From Beroe ovata (taxonomy: Eukaryota; Ctenophora; Nuda; Beroida; Beroidae), in the NCBI GenBank assembly GCA_946803715.1, contig CAMPET010000059.1, forward strand, positions 281,714 to 335,342: a stretch of DNA of 53,629 nt. Direction: 5' to 3'. Below are positions 1-15,000 of the stretch, in pieces (within the stretch, counting starts at the first letter, position 1; each line of letters opens with the position of its first letter). The notes under the pieces were generated by a model. That model had not been told where the DNA came from, did no database searches, and saw only the letters and a program-made list of their open reading frames with translations. Made by a program: the position numbers and the translations under genes.

Positions 1-340
1 GTTTGAGTGAGCATTTGAGGATAGGTCCCAAACGGATCGACCCATTTACTTTAAATTTCTATCATAGGTCAAGGACCATTAGAAACTCGGACAACCAGAA
101 GTTCACTTCAATCCGATGATCGGTTCCTGAGTTAGTGGCGGCCATAACCCCTTATCGACCCAAAACTTGTCAGTTTGAGTGAGCATTTGAGGATAGGTCC
201 CAAACGGATCGACCGATTTACTTAAAACTTCTACCATAGCTCAAGCTTATAATGTAGAGTGTAGAACCACTCTAACCTATCCGAAGCTGGTCATTTTATT
301 TATACGCGTATCCGAGCAAAACCCCCTAGCTAACGGATGA
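1..340. repeat. 172-bp tandem repeat (about two units) upstream of exon 1
   Basis: The words TTTGAGTGAGCATTTGAGG and CCCAAACGGATCGACC recur with an offset of 172 bases (units starting at about 1 and 173). The second unit is cut short by the acceptor at 352. The same family recurs at 17035-17950. Confidence 0.8.
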
Positions 341-352
341 CTGCTTTCGCAG

Positions 353-3300
353 GTTTCTTCTGTGCAGCTGGATCTAGTGTTGCTAACCCTGCTCCTTGTG
401 AAGCGGGTCACTTCTGCCCAGAGGGAACAGCAACACAGTTACCATGTGAACCTGGTTACTATAGCAACGAGGAGGGTCTCAGTGTGAAGACACAGTGTCA
501 GAAGTGTCCGGGAGGGAAATATTGCGCGGGTAAGAGTGGCTGATCTGTATTCGAATGTAGATAGTTACCATGGTAACGTATCAAACCATTGTAACCATGG
601 TAACCTCACCAGGAGGAGGAACCATCCCAACGGACGTCTGTTCCCCGGGTTACTACTGCTCTGAAGCGGCGCCCGAAGGACAGCCCGAGGACCAAGCCTA
701 TGGTGATGTGTGTCCTGCTGGGTCGTACTGTGAGGCAGGGACGGAGCATCCTGTCCCTTGTCCAGCGGGGACATACAATGAGCTGAACAAACAGGTAGGG
801 GAGATGGAAATTGGGTGTGAATTGAGTGCAGATATTTCATTCAGTAGCTACTACCAACAAAGGGTTCAATTTCAACTTGGAAGGGAATTCGTGCGATGAC
901 TCCCCATCACAATTTTCATCCCTCAGGATAATCTAGTAGATTGTTTGGCATGCCCCGGGGGGACATTCTGTCCCAATACCGGTACCACGGATCCCGATAC
1001 ACAGGCTGAGCAGTGTCCTGCAGGCTACTTCTGTCCAGCTGGATCATCGGTGAGTTATGCGGGACATTTCCGGGCCATGATGAAGTGAGCATTGGTTCAT
1101 TTCGCCCGCTCACACGACGGTGAAGAATAGAAAATCTAGAATTTTCTCTAAAGTGGTAATATTTGCAGTCTGGTAACGCTAACCAGTGTAGAGCGGGATA
1201 TTACTGTGAGGCTGGCAGTACAGAGGAAACAGTGTGTCAGAACGGATTCTACAGGTTAAACCCTCCACCCCCTCATATTCACCTCAATCCTTTCTAGGAT
1301 TCTCAATGAATAGCAAGATTGTCTCACTTCATTTTGTCATATCGACTCCCAGTCAATCGGTCGATCCATTTGGGAGCTATCCTCATTCCTCAAATGCTCC
1401 CTCACATCCTCTCTTCTTACCACTCCCTCTCTTTGCAACGATTAGCTCACCACCCCTCTCACTTTCCAGCAATGTTGGATCTGCCTCCTGCACGATTTGT
1501 CCTGCCGGGAAGGAGTGTCAGACTGGAGTCCCAGTTCCCTGTCCTCAGGGTTATTATTGTGCCGAACAAACACACGTTGCCACGCAACAGTGCCCGTCAG
1601 GTAGGTCGGCATAGAAGAAGCAAGAATTTGTCAACTTGGTGTTAATTTGGGAATATCTAGAGATAAATTGATAATTCTTCATGCCAGGTACATTTGGAGA
1701 GAATCCCGGGCTCAGTTTGGAGTCGGAGTGTAGCCCGTGTACAGCAGGAAAATTCTGCAAAGACCCGGTAATTCTCATCCCCTCGCTCACCTCGACACCA
1801 ATTTCATTTGACACCGCCTTCCCTTGACACCACATCCCCTTGACACCACTTCCCCTTGACACCACTTCTCCTCGACATCACTTCTCCTTGGCACCACTTT
1901 CCCACGACACCACTTTCCCTTGACACCACTTCTCCTTGACATCCCTTCCCTTGACATCACTTCCCCTTGACACCACTCTCCTTTGACACCACTCTCCATT
2001 GACATGACGTTACCAGGGACTATCTGCTCCAAACGGAGACTGTACCGTGGGGTACTACTGTACGGGAAGTTCCACTTCCGCTACCCCGGCTGATGATAGC
2101 GGGTTTGGGGGCCGGTGTACAGCTGGTCACTACTGTCCTGCAGGTAGGGAAGCAGGGGAGGAGGTGTTGGGGTCGGAGTAGGATTAGAGGAAAGTGGAGT
2201 CGGATTGTGAGAAGGGGAGGAGGCAGTGAGGTGAATATTAAGGATTCGTCTAAATCTCTCTTCTCTACAGGGGCTGATAGGATGTTGGAGTGTGAGGTTG
2301 GAACCTACTCCAACATTGCCGGGGCTGCTGAGTGTTCTGAGTGTGAAGCAGGGTTCTACTGCCCGACCCCGGCTACCACACAAGTTTCGATGAGTCAGTG
2401 TGAGGTAAGACTCGAAATGGACGACGTCGAATCGTGGGAACAACGTCTTGTTCCGTCGTTACGTCATCAATGAATACTTCTCCGACTCTAATCATAACGA
2501 TCGGTTTCCGATTCTCTCAAATTATCGATTTCACTCGTCTCTACCACACCACTCAGAACGGCAAGTACTGCCCACCGGGCTCTGCAAACCCGACAATGTG
2601 CCCGAAAGGCACGTATAACCCCACAGTCGGGAGTGAGAGTGATGGGAGCTGTCAGAAATGTGACCCTGGTCATCATTGTCAGGGTATGTGACAGAACATT
2701 TTCAGGGTATGTGACAGAACATTGTCAGGGTATTTGACATACATTGTCAGGGTATGTGACATACATTGTCAGGGTATGTGACATACATTGTCAGGGTATG
2801 TGACATACATTATCAGGCTATGTGACTTTATGCCAGACAAAACATCACTTACAATGGATAGAGACGTGTGAATCAAGTTAAAATTGCTATCGAACTTTCG
2901 AATGGAATAACCCTTTTTTCAAAGCAGCACTTATTTAACCGCTTCATCCCCGCCCTGCAGAAGGTAGTGCCGCACCCCAAGGCGAGTGTGACGCAGGGTA
3001 CTACTGTATAGCCGGCTCCCACACCGCCACACCCTGCCCTGATGATGGGGGTCAGTGTACGTGTGAGGGAGATGAGAACTCCATCGGAGGTAGGGAGAAG
3101 TGGGGGAAAGTTCAAATATTCTGACAATGAATAGGCCCAATAGGATATGATTAGGATTTTCGTATGAATAATCTCTTCTATGGCATTTCTTATTTGGAGT
3201 CGCATCCCTCTAAGTTTAAACTTTTTTGTCGAACTGTTGATTTCATGAACCCATATCCATCTCTCCCTCTCTATTCAGGTGTGTGCCCGGCGGGCATGAT

Positions 3301-6085
3301 GTGTCCGCAGGGAACTTCCACTCCCACAAAGTGTACCGGTGGATTCTACTGTGAATTAGGGAACGAGGGAACCCCGACCGGGAAATGTACCGCAGGTGGG
3401 GGACAAACTAGGATCAGGGATGCTCTGGGATTGGGTTTAAAATCTCATATTTAGGGAGTTCATGAGCGTTCTTATGGAGATGGTTACTTATCGGTAATCG
3501 TTACATTCAAGAATAGAACTGGCGCTCAATGAATAATATTCGAGAATCCCAATCACCTCGATTATTCCCAGGGTATTTCTGTGCTGCGGGAAGCAGCGTT
3601 CCCACCGCGGAACCATGTTCAGTTGGTCACTATTGTGAGGAGCAGAGTGCTGGACCTCAGCCATGTCCTGCAGGAACATTCAGCAATGAACTCAAGAGAA
3701 CAAGTCAGTGTGTGTTACCATGGTAACTTCTCAATCCTCAAGCGTAGTGTTGGTTACCATGGTTACACTTTTCATTCTCAGGTGTGAATGATTGCGCCCA
3801 ATGTGAGGCGGGTAAAATGTGCTCGGCGGGTTCAACAGGCGGGTCCCCGTGTAAAGAGGGTTACCACTGCCCGACGGGTTCCAGCCCGGACACCGCTGTG
3901 ATTTGCCCGCTGGGCCACATTTGTGAGGTGGGGTCAGCACAACCTACACCTTGTGATGCAGGTTAGACTCCTGTTTTCCTAACACTGGTACAGTGATAGT
4001 GTGTGGGTCATCATCTGGTTTCTGTTCCATGGTCGTTCTTGCTCTCACAGCCCCTCCCTCTCCCCCTCCAGGCACGTACAGTTCATCGCTAGGCTCGGTG
4101 GAGTGTGGCGACTGTCCGGCTGGGAAATACTGTCCAGGGGATGGACAGGCAATCTCCTGTCCCAAGGGCTTCTTCTGTCCCGTCAACACTGCTGATCACA
4201 CGGTGAATATGATTTCCCTCGCAATGAAAATGTTGCTGGAATATCCTCAAAAAGTTTATATCCACATCTTCGATGACACTTATAGATTCATGGATTCATG
4301 CTCTCACTGAATTCCGATCGATAACTACCATGTTCCCAGACTAACGGATGTCCAGCTGGCACTATCGGCACTCAGCTGGAGCTAATCAGTCAGAATGAGT
4401 GTTCATCCTGTCCCAGGGGCAAGTACTGCGAGGCTAGTGGACAGGAGCTGCCCACCGGGGACTGCAATGCCGGGTGAGGATATCAGGGATGAGTTAGAGA
4501 GATAAGTCTCAGATGAGATGAGATTGCTAGAATATTCTTATTTCGTGGCTACATATTTCTCGTCTAAGTTGAGTCTGAACCCGAGTCAAATTGACGAAAG
4601 TTCTGAAAACTGACCGACCATGATAACGTCTGGGTTACAATTCTATCCTGGCTAGGTATCTGTGTCCCGAAGGACAGACGACAGCTGATCCCGCGAGTCA
4701 TGCCTGTCCGGCTGGTCGATTTTGTGAAGAAGGGGCACAGGCAGCCACACTATGCCCGGTCGGGACATTCCGGGAAGATAAAGGTTTGTGGAGAGTGAAA
4801 CTGCTCTCTCTTGACACCATTTTCCTCTGACACCACTTTTCTTTGACACCACTTTCACTTGACACCACTTTCAGTTGACACCGCTTTCACTTGAAACCAC
4901 TTTTACTTGACACCACTTTCACTTGACACCACTTTCACTTGACACCACTTTTACTTGACATCACTCCAACTCGACAGTAGTTCTTCCTGACACCACTTTA
5001 TCTTGACACCACTTTTCCCACACAGGTGGAACCTCTGAGGGATCCTGTGCCCAGTGTACAGCCGGTTCCTACTGTGATTCTGAGGGACTAACCGCTGTTA
5101 CTGGCACCTGTGACGCTGGTTTGTTCAGAGAAATGGAGAATCGTCCAAAATCATTCGTTGTTCATGTTTAAACTCCAGCCAACCTCTCAATCAGGATTTG
5201 TGTGCGCGGCGGGCTCATCGCAGCGAGACCCCGCTGCTGGTATCTGTCCAGAGGGTCACTACTGCGAGGCTGGGGCCACTGTGGCCGTGGCCTGCTCCCC
5301 GGGATCATACAACCCTGCCACTGGGTCAGGAGCGTCCACTGCGTGTGGAGCCTGCCCAGCGGGCAAGTATTGTAAAGATGCGGGCATGTCGACCTGGTCA
5401 GGCGAGTGTTGTGAGGGGTACTTTTGCGAGAAGGGGTCTTCCGTGTGTAAACAGGAAATCTGCCCTGTGGGGCATCAGGTATGTGACGCAATTCAGTGAC
5501 TCGAGATCATCTCTGATCTTTGAGACATGGCGTCGCTGCATCAGCCTATACAATTTACAGATCATCACCTTTTGAGCCAACTCAGTCACTTTCTTCACTA
5601 TATTCCTGTCTCCCAGTGTCCAGCGGCATCCGGGGCCGCGGAGCCGTGTCCTGCCGGAACTCACGCCCCCTCTACCGGCACCGTCTCCTGTGCCACCTGC
5701 CCTGACGGGAAACAGTGCAACGGTGGCACTGACGTCACTGCGTGTCAAGCTGGTCACTACTGTGCTGGGGGTGTCAAGACTCCATGCCCAACGGGAACTT
5801 TCCTTGACAACGTGAGTCGGCGTTGCCATGGAAATATTAATATCGGGACGAGTCCTAGTTTATTCTTGATCAGATTGCCACCTCAATTATCGCAAGAATT
5901 CCGTCTCGTGATCTACTGATTATTCCAAACACCAAACCCCTCACAGGATTTAGGAGTGTCGGTTGATTCATGTCTGCCATGTGGTGCGGGCAAATACTGT
6001 CCCACTACGGGCATGTCTGAAGATGGCGAGGATTGTACGGAGGGATACTGGTGCCAGTCTGGAGTTGATGTCCCTGAACCCGATG
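353..6085 (+). CDS. Giant gene exons 1-20: cysteine-rich repeats, first segment
   Basis: Exons: 353-529, 613-794, 927-1049, 1169-1254, 1470-1600, 1688-1767, 2017-2143, 2271-2404, 2557-2683, 2961-3089, 3279-3395, 3572-3703, 3782-3961, 4072-4202, 4340-4473, 4656-4783, 5026-5118, 5195-5478, 5617-5811, 5947-6085. The translation is a continuous series of short modules such as FCAAGSS...PCEAGHFCPEG and CPGGKYCAGG. Alternating C-x-x-C-P-A-G-K-Y-C and G-Y-Y-C elements are separated by Gly/Thr/Pro-rich linkers. Most introns cut the Gly codon after C-x-A-G in phase 1. The least certain donor is that of the exon ending at 3703 (A|GTCAGT), chosen because it keeps the frame into the next exon. The first exon begins in phase 1, so at least one upstream exon exists. 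Confidence 0.88.
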
Positions 6086-9000
6086 GTAGGTCTTGCTATC
6101 GGAAATTTTGATGAAAATGTGTCCGATTTTCATTGCATCGGTATCAGTGGACTGTGGAGTGGATGATCCCAGTCCTTTATACTTTTATTTTGAGTGTTCC
6201 CAATGAATACTTTACTGGCAGCCCCTCAGGGAAGCAATATGCGGCCGAAATTCGACCGGGAATCGATTTAGCGTCCAAAAATACATAGGAGTCCACAGTA
6301 TTTGCTTGAAAATGGGACAAAAAATTTTCTCGAATTTGTGATATCAGTATCGGTGGAATGCGAAGTGAGTGCAACCACACTTTTATGCCTCGTTTTTAGA
6401 GGTCTCTAATGGAGGCTTAACGGGCAATTGCGATGCCAACTTTCCACCAAATCATCTCTCCTACTATCAGACTACAAGAATGAACCCTTTTTATAATCAT
6501 TTAGATTTCATACTTGCCGTGAAACCACGCCCAAATCACGATTTCAAACCTGTGGGAAGCAATGTATGCAAAACACGAAAATCAATGGGACACACCAAGA
6601 TGGGTCAAATATTTTTTATCGGTACGGCGACTGGTAATATGTGTTTTTGGCCTACTTTTTGACGTAGAATCCGAATCTGAAGGAATTGTTGGGCTAGCTC
6701 TTCGGGATATCAGTGTAAATTTCAATCTCTTCTGGGATGTGAAGTTTGAGGTCTCATGACACATAGCTTCTCAGGAAAGCAATATACGGCCGAAATTCGA
6801 CCGGGAATCAATTTAGCGTCCAAAAATACATAGGAGTCCACAGTATTTGCTTGAAAATGGAACAAAAAATTTTCTTCGAATTTGTGATGTCAGTATCAGT
6901 GGAATGCGAAGTAAGTGCAACCACACTTTTATGCCTCGTTTTTAGAGGTTTCTAATGGAGACTTAGCGGGCACTTACGATGCCAACTTTCCACCAAATCA
7001 TCTCTCCTACTATCAGACTACAAGAATGAACCCTTTTCATGATCATTAAGGTTTCATACTTGCCGTGAAACCACGCCCAAATCACGATTTCAAACGATTG
7101 GGAAGCAATGTATGTAAAACACGAAAATCAATGGGACACACCAAGATGAGTCAAATACTTTTTATCCGTACGACGACTGGTAATATGTGTTTCTGGCCTA
7201 ATTTTTGACGTAGAATCCGAATCTGAAGGAATTTTTGGGCTAGCTCTTCGGGATATCAGTAAAAATTCTAACTCTTTCTCATGCGTAGCTGTAACATGGC
7301 GAATAACTCCTCGGAGAAGCAAGAACCGGCTGTCATAGGTCACTATAATATAGGTCAGGAAGGATGACTTTGAACTGACCGATGACAGGTTTTTATTCTC
7401 AGGATCGGAAAACAAGGGAGAGGGTGGGCCATGCGAGGCAGGGAAGTACTGCCCAACTGGCAGCTCCCAACAACTAGACTGTGGTGAAGGAACTTACAAC
7501 GATGATACTAAGCAGGCTGCCTGTAAGGTAATGATCGATCTTGACATCACTTTGCTTGACACCATTTAACATGGCATCCCTTTGCTTGACATCACTTTGC
7601 TTGACACCATTTAACATGACATATCTTTGCTTGACACCACTAAGATTGACACTGCTTCGCTTGACACCACTAAGACTGACACCACTTTGCTTGACACCAC
7701 TTTTCCTCAGGAATGTCCCGCCGGGTACGTTTGTCAAACTCAGGGCATCGCTGATTTAACAAATCACGTGTGTCCCCGAGGGAATTACTGTCCCAAGGGA
7801 AGCAGTGCCACTATCCCCTGCCAACCGGGGACTTACAACGACCAGGAGGGTATGAAAATAACTTTGCAAAGGGGTGATGTCCAGAATTCTCCAAAGAATT
7901 GTAGAAACTACTACAATTTATTCTCACAGGAAGTAGCCTTGATACGGCCTGTAAACCATGTCCGCCTGGACAGTATTGTGAAACTGAGGAGAGTACAGAA
8001 GGTAGGAGGAGTTAATTAGGAACTAATTAAAGTTAATGAGGAGTTAATGAGAAGTTAATAAGTGGGAATATGAAGCACATAATTAGGGATTATCTACTGA
8101 AAGACCAACTCTTGACCAGGATATCCGTGCGCTGAGGGGTACTATTGCCGGATTGGATCGTCCCAAGAGAGACCAGAGGATGTGTGTCAGATGCAGACAT
8201 TCTGCGATTTGGACAGACCCGAATGTAATAATGATGAGGATCATTTCGGTGAGAAACTTGTGTTTCTTCCAAGTTATCATGAAATCTTGTATCCCCAATT
8301 GATTTCACGAAATAATCGAGTCCCTTCATCCATATCACTTCGACTTCTTCATCCTTTGTAATTGTATCTTGGCACACTTACCTCCCTCCCCACTCCTCCC
8401 CCAGCACCCTTTCCTCACCCCCTCTCTTCCCTTTCCCCTCTCCTCACTTCCCCCCCTCTCCTCAGGCGGGCAATGCTGGCCGGGCAGTTTCTGTGAGGCA
8501 GGCACATCAACGCCCACGCCCTGTGGACCAGGTCTCTACAATGACGAGTGGGGTGTGTCGGCGTGCGAGAAACAGTGTGATGCCGGCTTCTTCTGCGAGT
8601 GAGTGGCATCGTGTTGATCACATTATGTCGACGAACAGGGGCTGGCGTAATTCCCACATCACCTGACACCCACCCCTTCTTCCGTAGAAAAACCAGAATA
8701 CTCATTCTGTTTTTGATCGTTAGGTTATCTCACTTTCGCTCAATCTTTCACAGTTCGGGTGCTACACAGAAAGATCCACCCACAATGAAGTGTCCCGCGG
8801 GACATTATTGTGTTGCGGGCACTACCGCTGCCGAGCCATGTACCCCGGGTAAGTATAGTCTGATAACTTAGTAAGAGATAACTTACTTAGACTCTTTGTA
8901 AGTGAAGTCCTGAATTTATTACTGACATGGGGAGTGCTGTCAAGACTTGAGAGAGACAATTCGTAATTGAATTCCCTTCGAAATTCCACATGAACTGCAT

Positions 9001-12000
9001 CCCCCTGTCTACTGACACTACTGTCACGTGACAATGAACTGCTCCCCCTATATACTGACACTACTGTCACGTGACAGGTAACTATCTACCGACGGAGGGA
9101 GGGACTGACGAGAACTCGTGCTTGCCGTGTCCAGCCGGATACTACTGTCCCAATTCAGCCATGGTAAGATATAAAATTGTGGGTGTTTTAAGATTTCCCT
9201 GAAATTGTTAATCTGAATTTATAATCGGCAGGAAGAGAATTCATCTCTCACAAAAAAGAACACAAAAAGTGTACATATGATTTCATTGACCCCCCTCCCC
9301 TTTTCAGACTAACGGAGAGCAGTTCCCTTGTCCAGCTGGACATTACTGTCCCGCTGGACAGATGAGTGAGGACCAATTCCCATGCGAAGCTGGATTCAAG
9401 TGAGTCGGGGCGATACCGAGATTGTTTAGTATCTCATCTCACGTTTCTCTCTCGATTTTGATCTCCAAAGAGCATTCGTTATCTCCCTAAACAAGTATAA
9501 TGCTTGCTCTTCTCTGGTGATAGAGATGAGTGATGACCAATCATCGCACGTGTTTTCTCAGATGTGTTGGAGGTAAGGGCACACAGGAGCAGTGTCCTGC
9601 CGGGACCTATCAACTACAACCAAAACAGACGGACTGTCTGCCCTGCCCTGCTGGTTCTTACTGTGATGCTCAGGTGTGATGCAAACTGATACACAGTTCC
9701 AGCTACCGGATCACACAATATTATGGAAACAGTCGCGAACCATTTCTCCGAATCTTGTATCGAAATTCTTTATCGATGAACCACTTCAGATAAACTGCAG
9801 ATCGCTCGATATATCCATTCGTGAGTCTCACCATTCAATTCCTCTTTTTCATCCCCCTCTCTCCCCCTCAGGACACGTCTGAACAGGTAAAGACGTGCCC
9901 ACTGGGCTCGTACTGTCCGCAGGGCACTGAACTGGGCACGGCTAACCTGTGTGCAGCTGGGACATACGGGGCTGCCACTGGTCTCCAGGCACCAGATGAT
10001 TGTTCACCCTGCCCTGCTGGTAAGTGATGTCTCCCGCTTTTGAGACAAAACTCGTCTCTCTTCTTTTCCTTTTTGAGACAAAACTCGTCTTTCAATAGCA
10101 CGATTCTTCTCGAATCTTCTTCCCCGTGATGTGTTATTCTCTTGACAATAACAGCAGCTATTCTGACCTATTTCTACGTTATCAGGGAAGTTCTGCCCGT
10201 CTACTGGCACGATACAGGACACACTACAAGACTGCTCACCAGGCTATGAGTGTGAGGAGGGATGTAGTACCGGAACACCCACTGTGGAGGATGAGTGTGG
10301 GGGTCCTTGTCCCCGGGGGAAGTTCTGTGTCGCCGGTCAGTATCGCGGACATCTTTCACTTTTTTATGAGGGAAAAATTATTGGAACGCATCGATAGTGA
10401 ACTTGACAGGGAGATTTTTTCCTTATATCCCATGAGATCTCCTCGTTTTCTCATCTTATTTCGTCTGGATCTCGGTTATATTTGTCTGCACTTTCAGGTC
10501 AATCGGAGGGTGAAAACTGTCCGCTCGGTACATACGGTAAGACCGCCGGTCTTATCCGCTCTGCCGACTGTACTCCTTGTGAAACAGGGTTCATCTGTGA
10601 CTCCGTGGGTCTGACAGAGCCTGTCACCCCATGTACCGCCGGTGAGTGCGGATTTTGTATTTCGTCCGAAATGGAGATAGGGCCATGGATATGGTCGTGT
10701 TTGTGTCGATCAAATGGATGCGTGAGTCTGTAATCATATAGCAAGGATCATGATCGGTTATACGGTCATTTTGACAGGTTACTACTGTTTGTCTGGCGTG
10801 TCTGCAGTGTCTGACAGTCTGCTGTGTGCAGTGGGGCACTACTGTCCTGAATCAACGACACAGCAGGTAGCGTTTTAACTATTTGAAACTGTTCCATTGA
10901 CACCACTTTACTTCCTGACACCACTTTTCTCACGGACACCACATTTCCTTGACACCACCTCTCTTTGACACCACTTCTTACATTGAGGCCGTGACACCAG
11001 TTCTTCTTGACACCACTTTCCCTGACACCATTTCCATCTTTGACACCAGTTTTCCTTGACACCACTTCTCCCAGGAACCCTGCGAACCTGGCACTTATTC
11101 TAACTCGCGTGGACTGACCGCTCAATCGGAATGTACCGACTGCACTGCTGGTTACTACTGTTCAGGTAATCCTGAGAGATTTGACTTCTGTAACTTAGGA
11201 TTGAGTCTGAAACTCAATACTTCATGCTCTTTTGACTATGGCACAGCGTTTCACTTCTCATTCCAGTATTGAACCCCTGTCAATCCCATACTTTTCTGTG
11301 TTCCATATTCAGGACTCGATCATGATCTCATTCAACTGAGTATTGAGTCCCTCATTCAAATCTTCACCCCCCNNNNNNNNNNNNNNNNNNNNNNNNNNNN
11401 NNNNNNNNNNNNNNNNNNNNNNNNNCCCCCCCCCCCCCCCCCGATAACTTTGAGTCGACTATCATCCTCTATCCCCCAGGAGGTGGAACGGAAGAGTCAG
11501 GCGTGTGCAGAGCTGGACATTTCTGTCCCCTGAAGTCTGCCACCGCCACGCAACAAGTGTGTCAACCGGGACACTACTGCGAGGAGAATAGTCCTGCTCA
11601 GACACCATGTCAGGTACTGTGTTAACTTCCAATTCGGTTCCAATTCCGACTATAGATCGCTATGATTTGGGACCCTCTGGTATAAGTATTCATCTAGACA
11701 TGCCGTGACTTTCTTTTGTTGTTTAGTTTTCTCCGCAGCTGTTTGTGTCTCCGATTATTACGTCTGTTTCTCCGTTTGTATACCCGTTTCTCCCCAGGAC
11801 GGTACATACATGACGGACACAGGCGCCACGTCCTGTTTGCAGTGTCCCCAGAGCAAGATCTGTAGAGGAACAGGGACAGTGGACCCTGACCCCTGTCCCA
11901 AGGGACACTACTGTATAAAGGTGGGATCGCGGTTAATAAGGGACGTTATCTCAGCCGATTTCCCTATATTTTCGATCGATTTTCGAAATTTGAACCCAGT

Positions 12001-15000
12001 ATCCCCACGACAGATTTTCTCGATTTCCCAATCTCTCCCCCCTCACAATTCTCCCTCTCTCTCAGAGTGTGGGAAGTGCGGGTGGTACCCCCTGTCCAAT
12101 TGGCACTTACAACCCAGAGTTGGGAGCCGGGTCCAAGACCAAGTGTCTGCCCTGTGCTGCTGGGTCTTATTGTGCTAGCACCGGGCTTGCTGCTCCTACA
12201 GGTAGAATGGGATGAAATTCGGTTCATTCGAGAATGAAAAAGTTTTAATTGTTGAAAGGAGCACGATCATTCTAAGTCGATTTTTGAAGATATGCCCCCA
12301 TCTTTAGTCTTTGCATTTCCCCGAAATGTCACCAAATCAGGAGTGTGTGATGATGGGTTCTACTGTGAGTCTGGTGTGAATACAGCACGTCCAGATGGCA
12401 AAAACAATGAAGGTACGGAGGAAAAATCACGCTTCTAAAATTTCATTCCTTCACAAAAATTGTAGCTGGCGGTGTTGAACTTACTCTTTGCATATATTTC
12501 AGGCGAAGGAAGGGAATGTGACGCGGGTTATTACTGTCAAAATGGTCAGAGGAATATGTGTGATCCTGGTTTCTATAGCAACACACGGGGCCTTGCTGAG
12601 TGTGTCGGTATGTTGGTAATGATATTCAGTTCACTATCCAGTTCAAACTATTTATAGTTCACACTTGCCCATCACTCTCTCTTTTCCCAGAGTGCGAAGC
12701 AGGATACTTGTGTCCTGGAGGGGAGAACAGTCAGGTGAAGTCTGACTGTACTAACGGTGGATACTGCACGGGGGGTAAGTGATTCACGTCATATGGGGGG
12801 TCCCTTCGTGGTATCTCCCATTCTGGGGGTTATGCCCCATGGTTCAATGGGATGGTCTCAAGAATTCCTCTGATATTGAATGTTTATATTCGGTTGTTTT
12901 TCACGGTTACTGGAACCCAATTTCAGGAAATTGGGAAGCGGAGTTATGCGATGTCGGAACATACAGTGCACAGTCTGGTGCACAGAGTGACGCTGTATGT
13001 CAGCCATGCCCTCCCGGCCAGTATTGTGCTGAACAAGGAACAACAAGCCCATCCGACTGTGATGCTGGGTGAGTGATTATTCCATATATGGTGTAGTTTC
13101 AGTCTTGATCTTACTATCCCTTATTTGGTATGATAGAACTGGTTAGCCCATATAAGGGATAATTATCACTCGCAGGTACTACTGCACGATTGGTGCAGTG
13201 TCCGCTGCTCCAACCCCAGATGGGGACACTGGCGGACAGTGCAAAGCTGGGACATTCTGTCCTCAGGGGTCCTCAGCGCCTCAACCCTGTTCGACCGGGT
13301 CAGCGTGTACTGTGGACGGGCTGGCGGCTCCCGACCAAACTTGTTCTGCGGGTTAGTGCGGGAAAAATGAATAGTTTTTCTCAAAGCGAAATTTCTAGAA
13401 ATGAGCAGCGATACAGTATCGTCATACACTTCTCAGGATATTTCTGTTCGGGTGGAGCAGCAGTGGTGAATCCGACAAACATGAAATGTCCCGTGGGGAA
13501 GTACTGCCTCGCGGGAACCCTCGAACCGACGACTTGCCCTGAAGGAACTTACAGGTTTGTTTGTTTCGTCGAAAATGTTTCGATGTGGTGAGGAGGTCAT
13601 ATTTTGCTTCCCCTGAATTTCAAGGGTATGATGAATGGAAATTTCGTGGATTATGGTGATGAGAATCTGGGGGCCCCTGATTTCACGTATCTAACAACCC
13701 CTGTCCCCTCCCTCAGAGATTCCGTTGGAGCTGAGAGTGAGAGTGATTGTGAGAATTGTCCCGCTGGAAGCTACTGTGAGGACACCACTGCAGTCACGGG
13801 CAAGTGCCTCCAAGGGTTCTACTGCCCAGAGAAGCAAACATCCAGTGCTCCGTATCAGTATGAGTGTCAACCTGGACACTTCTGTGAAACAGGTAGGTTT
13901 GAGGTTCACTCTTTGGGATGGACTCCTCTTTGGGATCGTGCCAATGAGCCCCTTCTCGACATGGAGGTCCTCTTTGGGATTTGCTTCCTCTCCATTGAGA
14001 ATTATAAGGGTCGAAGTTGTATTTTGCACGAATCTCGAGTGATTCCCTTTCTCGCGTTACCATGACTACTGTTACCATGACGGCTGTTACCAGGGTCCAC
14101 AAATCAACAGAGTTGTCCAGCCGGTCAGTACCAGCAAGATTACAGCCAATCCGAGTGTTTGGACTGCGATGCCACCAACTACTGCCCAGCACCCGCTACG
14201 AGCACCTACACAATCTGTCCAGAGGGTGAGTATGGTTGCTATAGCAACGCATGCTCATGACTCATGTGTTGCTAAGCAACGCGTGCTCATGACCCATGTG
14301 TTGATGAGCAACCCATATCTCTCAGGTTATTTCTGTCCGACTGGAACTGGCCCATACACGACAAATCCGTGTCCTGCGGGAACATACAGCGACACTCCAG
14401 GTATGATAGCCAGATTATCGTCAGGAGACTCCAGTTTCGCGACGAAACTTTGTTCCCAAAATCCTACATTTTGTGTAGGAATGTTCCATGCCTCTTGTCA
14501 TGTCCAGGGTTGAAGGAGGCGGAAGAGTGTCAGCCGTGTCTGGGAGGTTTTTACTGTCTTGAGGGAACCAGTGAACCCGTGCTAGAATGTGCTGCGGGAT
14601 ACTACTGTGATTCTGCGGCTGTGTCGGTGAGTTCCATGAATACGATCAGATTGGATTCCTGATTTAGATTCCTGATTCCTGATGTGGAATTCTGTTTTTC
14701 TTGATCCAACCCCCTCTTTCTCCATCTCCAGGCGGAACATAAGCCATGTCCCGCTGGAAGTTACTGTGAAGTGAGGTCTGCAGCTCCTACCCCCTGCCCT
14801 GCAGGCACATTTAGAGCAGCCAAGAAGGGGCAGAGTGTAGAGGATTGCACTCCTTGTTCGCCTGGAAAGTGAGTAATGGATTCACATGATAATATCTCTT
14901 ATCCTTCCTATTATTAGGTCTCCCATTCCGTGTTTCTTCAAACTATAAAGTTGTCAGAATTGATCCCATTCTCATCACCATGACAACGCCCAGATATTGC

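Noticed and set aside
1787-2032. Open frames on the minus strand over the minisatellites (also around 7474-7737, 25113-25409 and 37614-37859)
   Set aside because: They are low-complexity translations of the tandem repeat without start context, domains or splice logic.
6369-6662. Open frame inside the 545-bp repeat as a host protein-coding exon
   Set aside because: It lacks cysteine modules, belongs to a repeat present in several introns and is broken by stops in the neighbouring copy.
11426-11442. C17 tract as a regulatory element
   Set aside because: It directly follows a gap and is most likely a sequencing or gap-edge artefact.
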